DNA of 64,000 nucleotides from Parabacteroides goldsteinii (lineage in GTDB: Bacteria > Bacteroidota > Bacteroidia > Bacteroidales > Tannerellaceae): assembly GCF_015550595.1 (NCBI RefSeq), contig NZ_JADNBB010000006.1, positions 152,487 through 216,486 of the forward strand. Direction: 5' to 3'. Below the pieces are notes generated by a model. It was not told the origin of the DNA. It made no database searches and was given only the letters and a program-made list of their open reading frames with translations. Both the position numbers and the translations under genes were made by a program. This document shows, one piece after another, positions 34,250-42,795 of the stretch (position 1 is the stretch's first letter; the number at the start of each line of letters is the position of its first letter).

Positions 34250-36244
34250 TTACTTCTCAGCAGGATAATTAGCTTTTACGGGCCAATATGGATTCTGATA
34301 GATCGGAGAATCGGAATAGGTATCTCTGTCTTCTGTTGAAGTGATCATAAAATGTTGCATGGCAATCGGATTCAGATAGTGTGCCATATGCCAGCCATAT
34401 CCTTCGTATGCCCGGTTTGTCTTCAAAATTTCATACGGACGTAAATAATTTCCGGTTGATGGAGACGATACATTGGAATTCGGATCCTGATCATAAATCA
34501 GATTATAACCAGCCATAGCATATTTCTCAGGAAGATCGGTATTCCATAGTTTAAATCCTTCAATATGATACTTTTTCGTCATTAATTGATCCATCGAACG
34601 CCAGCGTTTCAAATCAGGACTACGGAAACCTTCACTCAAAAATTCATTACGTCTTTCTCTGCGGATATTAAACAATGTAGCATCATTCAATATATTTCCG
34701 GCTGAATAAGCAGCCCAGTCGAGTTCTGCTTCTTTCTGCATATTAGTGGCCTGTATTGTTTTAGTATAATCTTCATTGACATGGGCACGACGGCGTAATG
34801 TCTTCCAATATTGATCCGCTTTACTATCCAGATTTCCATAACATTCGTAATAAGCTTCAATATAATTCAGATAAGCCTCTGCTGCACGGAAAATGTGTAC
34901 ACCAGTTTCACCCTGCCAGTTATTACAATAGAGATGATCCCAATACCAATATTTACGTGATACATAACCGGTATTATTTCTCAACTGTCCCACACCATTT
35001 ATAATGTCCGGTAAGGCAGGCTCAACGGGAACACCATGCGTTCCTTGCCCTACGTTCAACCAGATATTGATCATGCCCGGTTGTTTCAGGAATAGGCGAA
35101 TACGATCGTCCCGGTTTTCAACTACGTTTTGGGATGAATTATCCCCTTTATAGAGTGAAGATGCATAATAAGGCAAGCCGTCATTCATTAAATAACTTTG
35201 AATCATTCCCCTGGTCAAACCGATAGCCGTACAAGTCGTCCCAGCATCTACTGCCCGATTATTGACAATGTTTTTACCTTTATCAAAGTCTCTCCAAAGC
35301 AAAATTTCGTTATAGCCGGACATATCCATTGCGCTAAACATTTCGACATAGGGATTCGTGTCACTCGCTCCCTGCATTAACACACCGGAATTTGTTGTTA
35401 ACTGATATTTGGAAGCTACAATATCCGAAGCTTCTACAGCCTGCTCCAAAAACCATTTGACTTCATTGTCAATACTGCCTGACGGAAACTGGTAACCTTT
35501 GTTGTATTCTTTGTTTGCCCCCGGCCAGCCTTCTCCGTTCGGAACAAAAGCCGTACCCTTAAAATATTTCAGCCAAGTACCTTCAAATAAGGCTACTCTT
35601 GATTTCATCAGATAAGCAATATCTTTATACAAACGATTTTTGCGTCCATCGGGAGCAGTCGGCTTCATCAATATGGCAGCCGAATCCAGATCAGAAATAA
35701 TGAAGCGGGCAACTTCATTACGCGGCATACGCTTGGATGCCTCTGTCAGATGTTGCCTATCGTCTACAAACGTATGGCGTACGATCGGAAAATCACCCAA
35801 TGACACCAGCTTATTATAATAAGCCACTGCTCTAAGGAAATAAGCTTCTCCAATATAATGTTCAATATTTTCCTTTACACCGGATATTTTTCCATTCTTA
35901 TACAAGGGTAATACCTTGTCAAAAAAATAGTTCAACTGATAAATCTCCTCAAAGTTCCATTCACCGGCAGTCTCCCCCACTTTCCAGTCGCCATCCGTAT
36001 AACTGGAAGAAAAATTCATACCAGCCTCATTATCCGTTCCATTATCCAGACCGACACCTCCACCGGAATTAGGTAAAGCTGTATATCGGTTAATTATATA
36101 AGAATCTAACTGAGATTCTTCCGTTAAATAATCTTCAGGTATTATTGAAGACGGAGGTGTAATTTCCAGATTATCATTACAGGCCGTTAAAGTACAGCCC
36201 AGGAAAAAAGCACCGATTATATATTTTATTCCTTGATATTTCAT
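34250..36244 (-). CDS. SusD/RagB-family surface glycan-binding lipoprotein
   Basis: A full-length 664-residue SusD-like protein. Its lipoprotein signal ends at Cys22 ('TLTACNDNLEITPPSSI'). Family text includes 'YIGEAYFLRAVAYYNKLVSL' then 'GDFPIV', 'VARFIISDLDSAAILMKP' and 'RRERRNEFLSEGFRSPDLKR' then 'WRSMD', the last being the conserved 'ERR.EF..EG.R..DL.RW' block. It pairs with the SusC encoded 19 bp upstream and would capture O-glycan fragments at the cell surface. Length is within the family range, slightly long. It is the intact SusD of the mucin locus, in contrast with the remnant at 39844. Confidence 0.95.
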   Translation of the reverse strand: MKYQGIKYIIGAFFLGCTLTACNDNLEITPPSSIIPEDYLTEESQLDSYIINRYTALPNSGGGVGLDNGTDNEAGMNFSSSYTDGDWKVGETAGEWNFEEIYQLNYFFDKVLPLYKNGKISGVKENIEHYIGEAYFLRAVAYYNKLVSLGDFPIVRHTFVDDRQHLTEASKRMPRNEVARFIISDLDSAAILMKPTAPDGRKNRLYKDIAYLMKSRVALFEGTWLKYFKGTAFVPNGEGWPGANKEYNKGYQFPSGSIDNEVKWFLEQAVEASDIVASKYQLTTNSGVLMQGASDTNPYVEMFSAMDMSGYNEILLWRDFDKGKNIVNNRAVDAGTTCTAIGLTRGMIQSYLMNDGLPYYASSLYKGDNSSQNVVENRDDRIRLFLKQPGMINIWLNVGQGTHGVPVEPALPDIINGVGQLRNNTGYVSRKYWYWDHLYCNNWQGETGVHIFRAAEAYLNYIEAYYECYGNLDSKADQYWKTLRRRAHVNEDYTKTIQATNMQKEAELDWAAYSAGNILNDATLFNIRRERRNEFLSEGFRSPDLKRWRSMDQLMTKKYHIEGFKLWNTDLPEKYAMAGYNLIYDQDPNSNVSSPSTGNYLRPYEILKTNRAYEGYGWHMAHYLNPIAMQHFMITSTEDRDTYSDSPIYQNPYWPVKANYPAEK

Positions 36245-36263
36245 GATTGTGAATTTTCCATTA

Positions 36264-39200
36264 TTAATAAGTTATACTCAATCCAAATGAATAGACAGCC
36301 GACAAAGGATATTTAATCATACCTGCCGGATCTGTAGTCAATGTTTCCGGATCGAACAGATCAGTCAAACTGGTTCCAGTCCATAAGTTTTCACCGGTTA
36401 CATACACCCGAAGGTTCTGTAGTTTCCATTTATTTACCAATGCTTGTGGAAGCGTATATCCAATACTGAGATTTTTCAAGCGGATATAGGCTGCATTCAT
36501 CAGATAACGTGTCTGCGCATGTTTATTTTTACTGGAATCAAACAGAGGTCTCGGGTAATATCCATTCAGGTTCATACCTAACGGATGGTTTTCATCTGCT
36601 CTGAAATAGTCCATGTGTTGTTCGTAGAAAGTAGAAGACCAGAGGGAACTAGCTCCCCAAAAGTCTGAACTACCAGTAAAATAATCCCTTTTCATAATTC
36701 CCTGGAAGAATACACTTACATCAAAGCCTTTATAATCCATTCCCAGATTCAAGCCAAACATATATCGGGGAGTTTCGTTACCTATAACCTTCATATCCCC
36801 CAGATCATCATAAGTTGAATTCCCCCAGTCGATCTTTCCGTCACCATTCAGATCGCGGTACATTATATCACCGGCAGCCCAGTTATTTCCCATCGTATTC
36901 TGTCCGCCATTAGGCAAAGTGGCCAGATGAGCATCCATCTCTTCCTGGGTCTTGGCTATGCCAACAGTCTCAAATCCCCATATCTCCCCCATGTCTTTAC
37001 CGGAATAATAACCTGTAACAGTTCCTGTATGGTTAGGATATTCCAGAATTTCAGTCCGTGCATCCGATAAATTGAAAGCTACTCTATAGCCTAGTCCATT
37101 CTTCAAACGGTCACGCCATGACACATTCAGTTCCCAACCATTTGTACGTAAACTCGTATTATTCGTTTTAGGAACTGCTGTACCCAAAATCACAGGCATT
37201 TCAGGAGCCGGGCCTATCATGTCTTCGGTTTTTCTCGTAAACCATTCAAGGCTTAATCCTAACCTGTTATTCAAAGCATTTGCATCAAAACCAATATTAG
37301 TAGTTTTGACTGTTTCCCATCCCATCGTCATACTGATAAGACCTGGTGCAGAAGAAGTATTTTGCTGATTTCCATTGATCAGCCATGCACTGTTAGATGA
37401 ACCGATAGGCATTGTCAGATAAGTCGGATACCAAACTTTTGTATTTTGATTTCCCAATAATCCGTAAGAACCTCTCCACTTAAAGGTTGATATATATTCC
37501 GACAATGAACTAAAAAACTCTTCATTTGCCATATTCCACCCTAAAGACACAGAAGGGAACCAGCGCCAACGTTGATCCGAACGGTAACGTGATGTTCCAT
37601 CATAACGTAAATTTCCTTCTATCAGATAGCGACCTTTATAATCGTAATTCAAACGTCCAAAGAAACCTGCAGTCGACCATTTATCATATGCTCCGCCTAC
37701 CGTGGGAGGAACCGACTTTCCGTCTGAATCATTCCCTGAGGTAGCATCTATTACATTTGTTCCGGGAACAATAATACCCAAACGCCCGGCACTTGTCACA
37801 TCCTGCCAGAGTTGCTCCGACTGCATACCAACCATCACTTTGAAGTTATGCCCGCTCAACTCCTTCACGTATTCGGTATATGCATTTATATTCAAATATT
37901 TAGTTCCTTTATAATTCTCTGAAACACTTGAATTGGCACCACCCAGCGTAGATTGATAAGGTTCACCGTTTACATCGTAATTATAAACTTTCTGGATATC
38001 TGCATGTACCCGTTCATTATATAATTGATAATTCACATCACCGATAATTTTCCATCCTTTGATCGGTTCCACAACAATATTCACCTGTTGAGTCGTTTCA
38101 TATGTTTTCTTTGTTGTCCGCCCGCCATCACGCAACCGTAAAGCATGAGTCGCATATTCATATAAATTTCCATTCGGATCATATGCAATCAAAGTAGGCC
38201 AGCTTTGACGCGATAAATTTGAAAATAAGCCATCAGTCAAATGAGTCGGTTTTTCATAATCGATCTGATTAAACCTCATATTATAATTAATACTTATATA
38301 ATCATTTAACTTCGATGTTACTTTCAGATTTGTAGCCACACGCTGGTTATTTTCTGGATTCAAACGCATATAACCATCTTGTCCGAGATAATTTACTGAT
38401 GCATACATCTGAACTTTTTCACTACCACCAGATACACTCAGGTTATGTTCGTGAGAGAACACAGAATCATCAAAAATCATATTGATCCAGTCTGTATTTC
38501 CATAGCCTTTATCATACAGGTCAGCCCATCGGGACGGATTGTTCGGGTCAGGGTCGATTCCTCCAGTCAGCTTGCCATCAATAAAATCTCTGATCTTTTG
38601 TAAACGTTCAGGAGAGAAATGCCCTGCTTTTCCAGCATTCGTCGCAGCTTCATTAAAATAATTGGCAAAAGTATAAGAGTCTACTGTCTGCGGCATGTTT
38701 GTGGCTTTACTCCAACGGAAAGAGTTATTATAATTAACAGACATCTTGCCGGCTTTACCTTTTTTCGTTGTTATCAGAATAACACCAAAAGGTGCCCGAG
38801 ACCCATAAATAGATGATGCCGCAGCATCTTTCAATACAGATACTGTTTCAATATCCTGAGGATTCAAACGGTTCATATCCCCTTCCATCCCGTCGATCAA
38901 TACCAGCGGACTCCCCGAAGATCCTTCACCAATTGTCCCGACACCACGAATATTAATAGAAGGAGATGAGTCCAGGTAGCCTTGAGTCTGCTGAATGTTT
39001 AATCCCGGCATTGCTCCCTGTAAGGCTTGTGAAGCATTCGACACAGAACGCCCTTCAAAGACATCAGAGGAAACAGTGGAGACGGCTCCTGTCAAATTCA
39101 CCTTTTTCTGAGTACCAAAACCAACTACCACAACCTCATCTAGTTTCTGAGAATCTTCCCGGAGAGTAATTTGAAAAGAAGAATTATTTCCTACTGGTAC

Positions 39201-39540
39201 AGACTGCGCCAAGTAACCTATATAAGATACTTCCAGAATTGCATCATCCGGAACATTTAAAGAGAAACGACCGTCTATATCCGTTATACTACCATTAGTA
39301 GTACCTTTTTGCACTACATTGGCTCCAATAACAGGAAGACCTGTTTCATCGACAACCGTCCCGGTTATCTTTTTTTCTTTTTTCTGGCTTAGACCATAGT
39401 TCAACTCGATCTCTGACCGAGTTGAACTGATCATGATCAGTTCTGGCATAAACATGACTAGAGAAAGGACTTGTGCTTAACAAAGTTGTAAGAAACAAAT
39501 ATCCCCCTCGTTTCCACACACACATTTTTTTGTTTTCCAT
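36264..39540 (-). CDS. SusC/RagA TonB-dependent transporter with an out-of-frame signal peptide
   Basis: From about 39410 down to 36264 one open frame encodes a full SusC: carboxypeptidase-like domain ('KKITGTVVDETGLPVIGANV'), TonB-box-like 'DEVVVVGFGTQKK', plug ('SSIYGSRAPFGVILITTKKG') and barrel ending 'AVYSFGLSITY'. It has no STN domain. That frame opens at 39455 with MFMPELIMISS, which is not a signal peptide. The expected signal peptide (MENKKMCVWKRGGYLFLTTL, then 'LSTSPFSSHVYA') is encoded from the ATG at 39540 in a different frame that overlaps the main frame. One extra base in the T7-C-T6 tract at 39370-39383 (A-rich on the coding strand) would explain it. It may be a sequencing error, a slippage switch or true inactivation. 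Confidence 0.85.
39399..39443. repeat. Nested palindromes at the susC signal-peptide junction
   Basis: GTTCAACTCG (39399-39408) pairs with CGAGTTGAAC (39418-39427). Overlapping this is a perfect 20-bp palindrome GAACTGATCATGATCAGTTC (39424-39443). The two share the GAAC at 39424-39427. They lie inside the coding region, between the signal peptide and the mature domain of SusC, exactly where the two frames overlap. Confidence 0.8.
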
Positions 39541-39601
39541 AATAACAATGTTTAATAAAACCACGTTACATAATACTTTATTTGTAAAAGATTCACGATT
39601 A

Positions 39602-39700
39602 CAAAGGAAGTTACTATCTCATTATCAGTTAGTATTATATTTGAAACAAAACCTTTTAAATTCGGAACGGATTCTTCAAAAATGTATCAAATTAGGAACT
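39602..39700 (-). promoter_or_regulatory. susC promoter: -7-like element plus direct-repeat operator
   Basis: A -7-like TTCCTTTG (minus strand, 39602-39609) lies 62 bp upstream of the signal-peptide ATG at 39540. Direct repeats TTCGGAAC (39661-39668) and TTAGGAACT (39692-39700) are 31 bp apart, with ATCAAA before the second. The geometry matches the GH2 promoter at 34032-34129 to within 1 bp. Confidence 0.6.
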
Positions 39701-39764
39701 CGATAAAAAACTTCTTGTTATAGGAACAATAATATTGTATTTATGATAGCCACTATACAATAAA

Positions 39765-39793
39765 CCCCGAAAGCGTCAATCAAACTTTCGGGG
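39765..39793. terminator. Terminator between the susD remnant and the susC promoter
   Basis: CCCCGAAAG (39765-39773) pairs with CTTTCGGGG (39785-39793) over an 11-nt loop; the minus strand continues with TTTATTG. It would end transcripts coming from GH95 and the susD remnant. Confidence 0.7.
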
Positions 39794-39843
39794 CTCATAT
39801 AGAGAAACTGTTTCACCAATTCTCAAAATCAACCATTAAACCA

Positions 39844-40003
39844 TCAATATCCCGGATTCTGTTCAAGGTTTCCGTTTATATCAATTTCACTTTGAGGTAT
39901 CGGAAACAGATAATGTTTCGGATTCTCAAAAGTACGCGTCGTCCCTCCCGAACAGCATTGACAGCTTCATAAACAACAATATTATAAAAATTTGTTTTTT
40001 CAT
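39844..40003 (-). pseudogene. susD remnant: start and tail joined, middle deleted
   Basis: Only about 160 bp survive. From the ATG at 40003 the minus strand encodes MKKQIFIILLF, a lipoprotein-type signal start. Next, in another frame, comes 'YEAVNAVR', a conserved SusD segment. In a further frame, up to the stop at 39844, comes 'RTFENPKHYLFPIPQ' then 'SEIDINGNLEQNPGY', which is the classical SusD C-terminus. About 500 codons are missing and the frames no longer agree. It starts 24 bp after the GH95 stop, so GH95 once led, or sat beside, its own susD. The C-terminal match is unmistakable. Confidence 0.85.
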
Positions 40004-40026
40004 ATTGCCTAACATTATTGTAAATC

Positions 40027-42432
40027 TCAAAATAACTTTTTCTCTTCCCCTTTTCTTAAAAATACTGTTGTATCTTTTCCACCATAAATAAGTATAACAT
40101 CACCATCCAACGCTTTCGATCTTATTTTAGCATTCAGTAATTTTCCATCTTTCCAATCCATATCCACTTCGTAACCACCACGGGCACACAAGCCTCTCAC
40201 AGAACCTGAATTCCACTCTTCTGGTAAAGCCGGTAATAAAACGATTTTCCCTTCGTGGCTTTGAATCAGCATTTCAGCAATACCGGCAGTGATACCGAAA
40301 TTGGCATCTATCTGGAAAGGCGGCGCAATTGTAAACATATTATCCAATACACAGTTTTGTATCAATCTTTTTACGGAAGAATAGGCTAGCTGTGAATCAG
40401 AAAAACGAGCCCCCAAAGAAGTCATCCAAGCCATACTCCATCCCACAGTACCATGCATATATTCAATTCTGCGATCCAATGTTTTGCGGGCTGCTGCAAA
40501 TAACTCAGGGGTATTTCTATTGATTTGATTGGCGGGAAACAATGCATATAAATGAGATATATGTCTATGCCCCGGCTCTGCTTCTTCATATTCTTTATCC
40601 CATTCCATCAAACGTCCATCCGAACCTATTTCCGTTTTCTTCAGGTTCGGCAACATATCCCGAACCTTCCCTAACAACTCATTATCAACAGATAAAACCT
40701 CTGATGCAGTAACATAATGCTGGAACAGATCGTCTATCACCTGATGGTCGTGTGCAGATCCGGCACAGATATGAGCCCCTTCTCCGGTTGGTGAAATAAA
40801 GGTATTCTCCGGAGAGGTGGAAGGAATGGAAATCCATTTTGCGGTGGCCGGCTCCCAATAAAGCCAGTCTGTGTAAAATTGAGTTGTATTTTTAAGGATC
40901 GGATAAATGCGCTTCAGATACTCCTTATCCCGGGTAAAAGCATAGTGCTCCCAAAGATTCTGACAAAGCCAACCGGCTGATGCGACATGAGAACCCCAAC
41001 CGAAACCTTCTCCCGGAGAAGTGAATCCCCAGGGATTAACGATTGTATGGGTACTCCACCCTTCCGATCCATAATGTACCTGCGCTGTCTTCTTGCCCGA
41101 TACCTGAATATCTTCCAGCAGATCAACAAAAGGCATGAACATTTCAGGCAGGTTCGTGCTCTGTGACAACCAATAATTCATCTGAAGGTTTATGTTCATA
41201 TGATAGTCACCATTCCAAGCTGTTTGTATTTTTTCACCCCAAACACCTTGTAAGTTTGCAGGCAAAGAACCTTCGCGGGAGGAAGAAATCAATAGATATC
41301 GGCCATACTGGAATAACAATTCCTGCAGATGCAAATCCTCCTTGCCGCTTCTTGCTTCCGCCAGCCGGAGATCGGTAGGTATAGTATCTTTCAGATGTTC
41401 AGTAATGCTAAAGGATACACGGTCATAATAGGTTGTATAATCCTTCAGGTGATTATCCAGCAATTTGTCATAAGATTGCGCCATAGCATTCTTCAACAGC
41501 TCGGATGTATTTTCCTCATAAGCAATGTCCAGATAAGAAGGATAGCCCGTATAGTTTGTTGCAGATGTCAGATATAGAATTACTTCGTCGGCATTATGAA
41601 TGGTCAGTTGATTGTTTTCAATCTGCTTATCCCCTCCTTTCAGGGAAGCGTCCAAGCGTGCCCAATATTTCATTCCGTCGCCTCCATATCCGTCATTCAT
41701 GGCTCCTCTCATAACCAGTTGTCCTTGGTCTTCAACAACCTCATACCGTTCCGGACGGTCCATCCTGACAGAGAAGTTCAGTTTTCCTTTCTGGGCAGAT
41801 TTAATTTTCACAACGATAACATTATCCGGATAACTTGCGAAATAAGAACGTTCTATCTTATTTCCGTTTACATTGTATGAAACATTCACCATAGCCCGTT
41901 CCAGATCCAGCTCCCGATAATACTCTGTATATTCAGACTTATCGGCAAAATCAATATAGAGATCTCCTAATGTCTGGAAACAACCGAACGGACTGTCGGC
42001 TGCTGATCCGGAAGTAGAGCCTTTTCCCCGGCAAATCTGCGTACGGCTGGCCAATGCTTCTGCCTCCTTATATTTCCCGGCTAAAAGTAATTTACGTATT
42101 TCCGGCCGGGCTTTCAAGGCTTCCGGATTATCTCCGTCCTGTGGACTCCCCGACCAGAGTTTTTTATTATTTAACTGTACCCGTTCGGTAAAAACATCAC
42201 CAAATACCATCGCTCCCATATAACCATTACCAATCGGTAATGCTTTTACCCAGCTCTTATTGTTGCCCCATTCCCGGGGATTATCTTTTACAGAAGCGTC
42301 TGCCGGTGCTTTATACCATAGCTTCATCGTATTATCTTCCATATCATTCGAACTTATACAGCCCGAAGAGAAAGAGATGACTAAGGTTACCATCGGAATA
42401 ATAATATTCCACTTTTTCCACGTATTATGCAT
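40027..42432 (-). CDS. GH95-family alpha-L-fucosidase, lipoprotein
   Basis: An 801-residue GH95 enzyme with a lipoprotein signal (Cys in 'SFSSGCISS'). It shows the N-terminal beta-sandwich ('LWYKAPADASVKDNPREWGN', 'LPIGNGYMGAMVFGDV') and the (alpha/alpha)6 barrel ('LPANLQGVWGEKIQTAWNGD', 'YHMNINLQMNYW', 'EPGHRHISHLYALFPANQI'). The C-terminal signature is 'PFQIDANFGITAGIAEMLIQ' then 'SHEGKIVLLPALP'. GH95 enzymes hydrolyse alpha-1,2-fucose with inversion, the H-antigen cap on mucin O-glycans; some members act on alpha-L-galactose. A susD remnant follows directly. Confidence 0.94.
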   Translation of the reverse strand: MHNTWKKWNIIIPMVTLVISFSSGCISSNDMEDNTMKLWYKAPADASVKDNPREWGNNKSWVKALPIGNGYMGAMVFGDVFTERVQLNNKKLWSGSPQDGDNPEALKARPEIRKLLLAGKYKEAEALASRTQICRGKGSTSGSAADSPFGCFQTLGDLYIDFADKSEYTEYYRELDLERAMVNVSYNVNGNKIERSYFASYPDNVIVVKIKSAQKGKLNFSVRMDRPERYEVVEDQGQLVMRGAMNDGYGGDGMKYWARLDASLKGGDKQIENNQLTIHNADEVILYLTSATNYTGYPSYLDIAYEENTSELLKNAMAQSYDKLLDNHLKDYTTYYDRVSFSITEHLKDTIPTDLRLAEARSGKEDLHLQELLFQYGRYLLISSSREGSLPANLQGVWGEKIQTAWNGDYHMNINLQMNYWLSQSTNLPEMFMPFVDLLEDIQVSGKKTAQVHYGSEGWSTHTIVNPWGFTSPGEGFGWGSHVASAGWLCQNLWEHYAFTRDKEYLKRIYPILKNTTQFYTDWLYWEPATAKWISIPSTSPENTFISPTGEGAHICAGSAHDHQVIDDLFQHYVTASEVLSVDNELLGKVRDMLPNLKKTEIGSDGRLMEWDKEYEEAEPGHRHISHLYALFPANQINRNTPELFAAARKTLDRRIEYMHGTVGWSMAWMTSLGARFSDSQLAYSSVKRLIQNCVLDNMFTIAPPFQIDANFGITAGIAEMLIQSHEGKIVLLPALPEEWNSGSVRGLCARGGYEVDMDWKDGKLLNAKIRSKALDGDVILIYGGKDTTVFLRKGEEKKLF

Positions 42433-42480
42433 GATTACTTGTTTATTAGAGACTATATTACTTTATAAAAGATTCTTTCA

Positions 42481-42488
42481 CAAAAGTA
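42481..42488 (-). promoter_or_regulatory. Candidate -7 element for GH95
   Basis: The minus strand reads TACTTTTG, matching TAnnTTTG, 49-56 bp upstream of the GH95 ATG. Just upstream, CAAAATAA (42515-42522) and TTATTTTG (42528-42535) form a dyad that could be an operator. Confidence 0.4.
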
Positions 42489-42595
42489 AAAAGACTCTAT
42501 TATTGTCATGTTGACAAAATAAGGCGTTTATTTTGCACAATCCGTCCGTCTGGCTTTTTAGTAAGGTGAGTAAAAATTTAGCAAGTTTTAAACTA

Positions 42596-42774
42596 ACTTT
42601 TGATCCAAAAGTAGCCAAAAGATCAAGGCTGCACCTGGTTCGCTACTTCGCATCCTACGTTCGCTGTCCCCGGCGAAGCGAGTTTCGGATTTTTAAAGCG
42701 TAGTCTTTCCCCGTAGCAGCGAAGCCGGTGCAGCCTTGAACTTTTGGTTACTTTTCTTTCAAGAGAAAAGTAAC
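42596..42774. repeat. Large imperfect inverted-repeat (MITE-like) element
   Basis: The left arm (from 42596) and right arm (to about 42774) share the perfect 12-bp core CAAGGCTGCACC (42624-42635) with GGTGCAGCCTTG (42727-42738). Similarity continues outward through ACTTTTGG-like text and inward through GGTTCGCTACTTCG-like text. The right arm ends in its own hairpin, GTTACTTTTC (42747-42756) with GAAAAGTAAC (42765-42774). It encodes nothing recognisable and looks like a dispersed non-autonomous repeat. Confidence 0.7.
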
Positions 42775-42795
42775 ATTCAATACAGTTTTTTAATA

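Larger units (their letters stand above)
42433..42795. other. Intergenic region between GH3 and GH95
   Basis: These 363 bp hold no gene. They contain, from low to high, a -7-like element before GH95 (42481-42488), an 8-bp-arm palindrome (42515-42535), and a large imperfect inverted-repeat element (42596-42774) whose outer hairpin may end the GH3 transcript. Confidence 0.7.
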
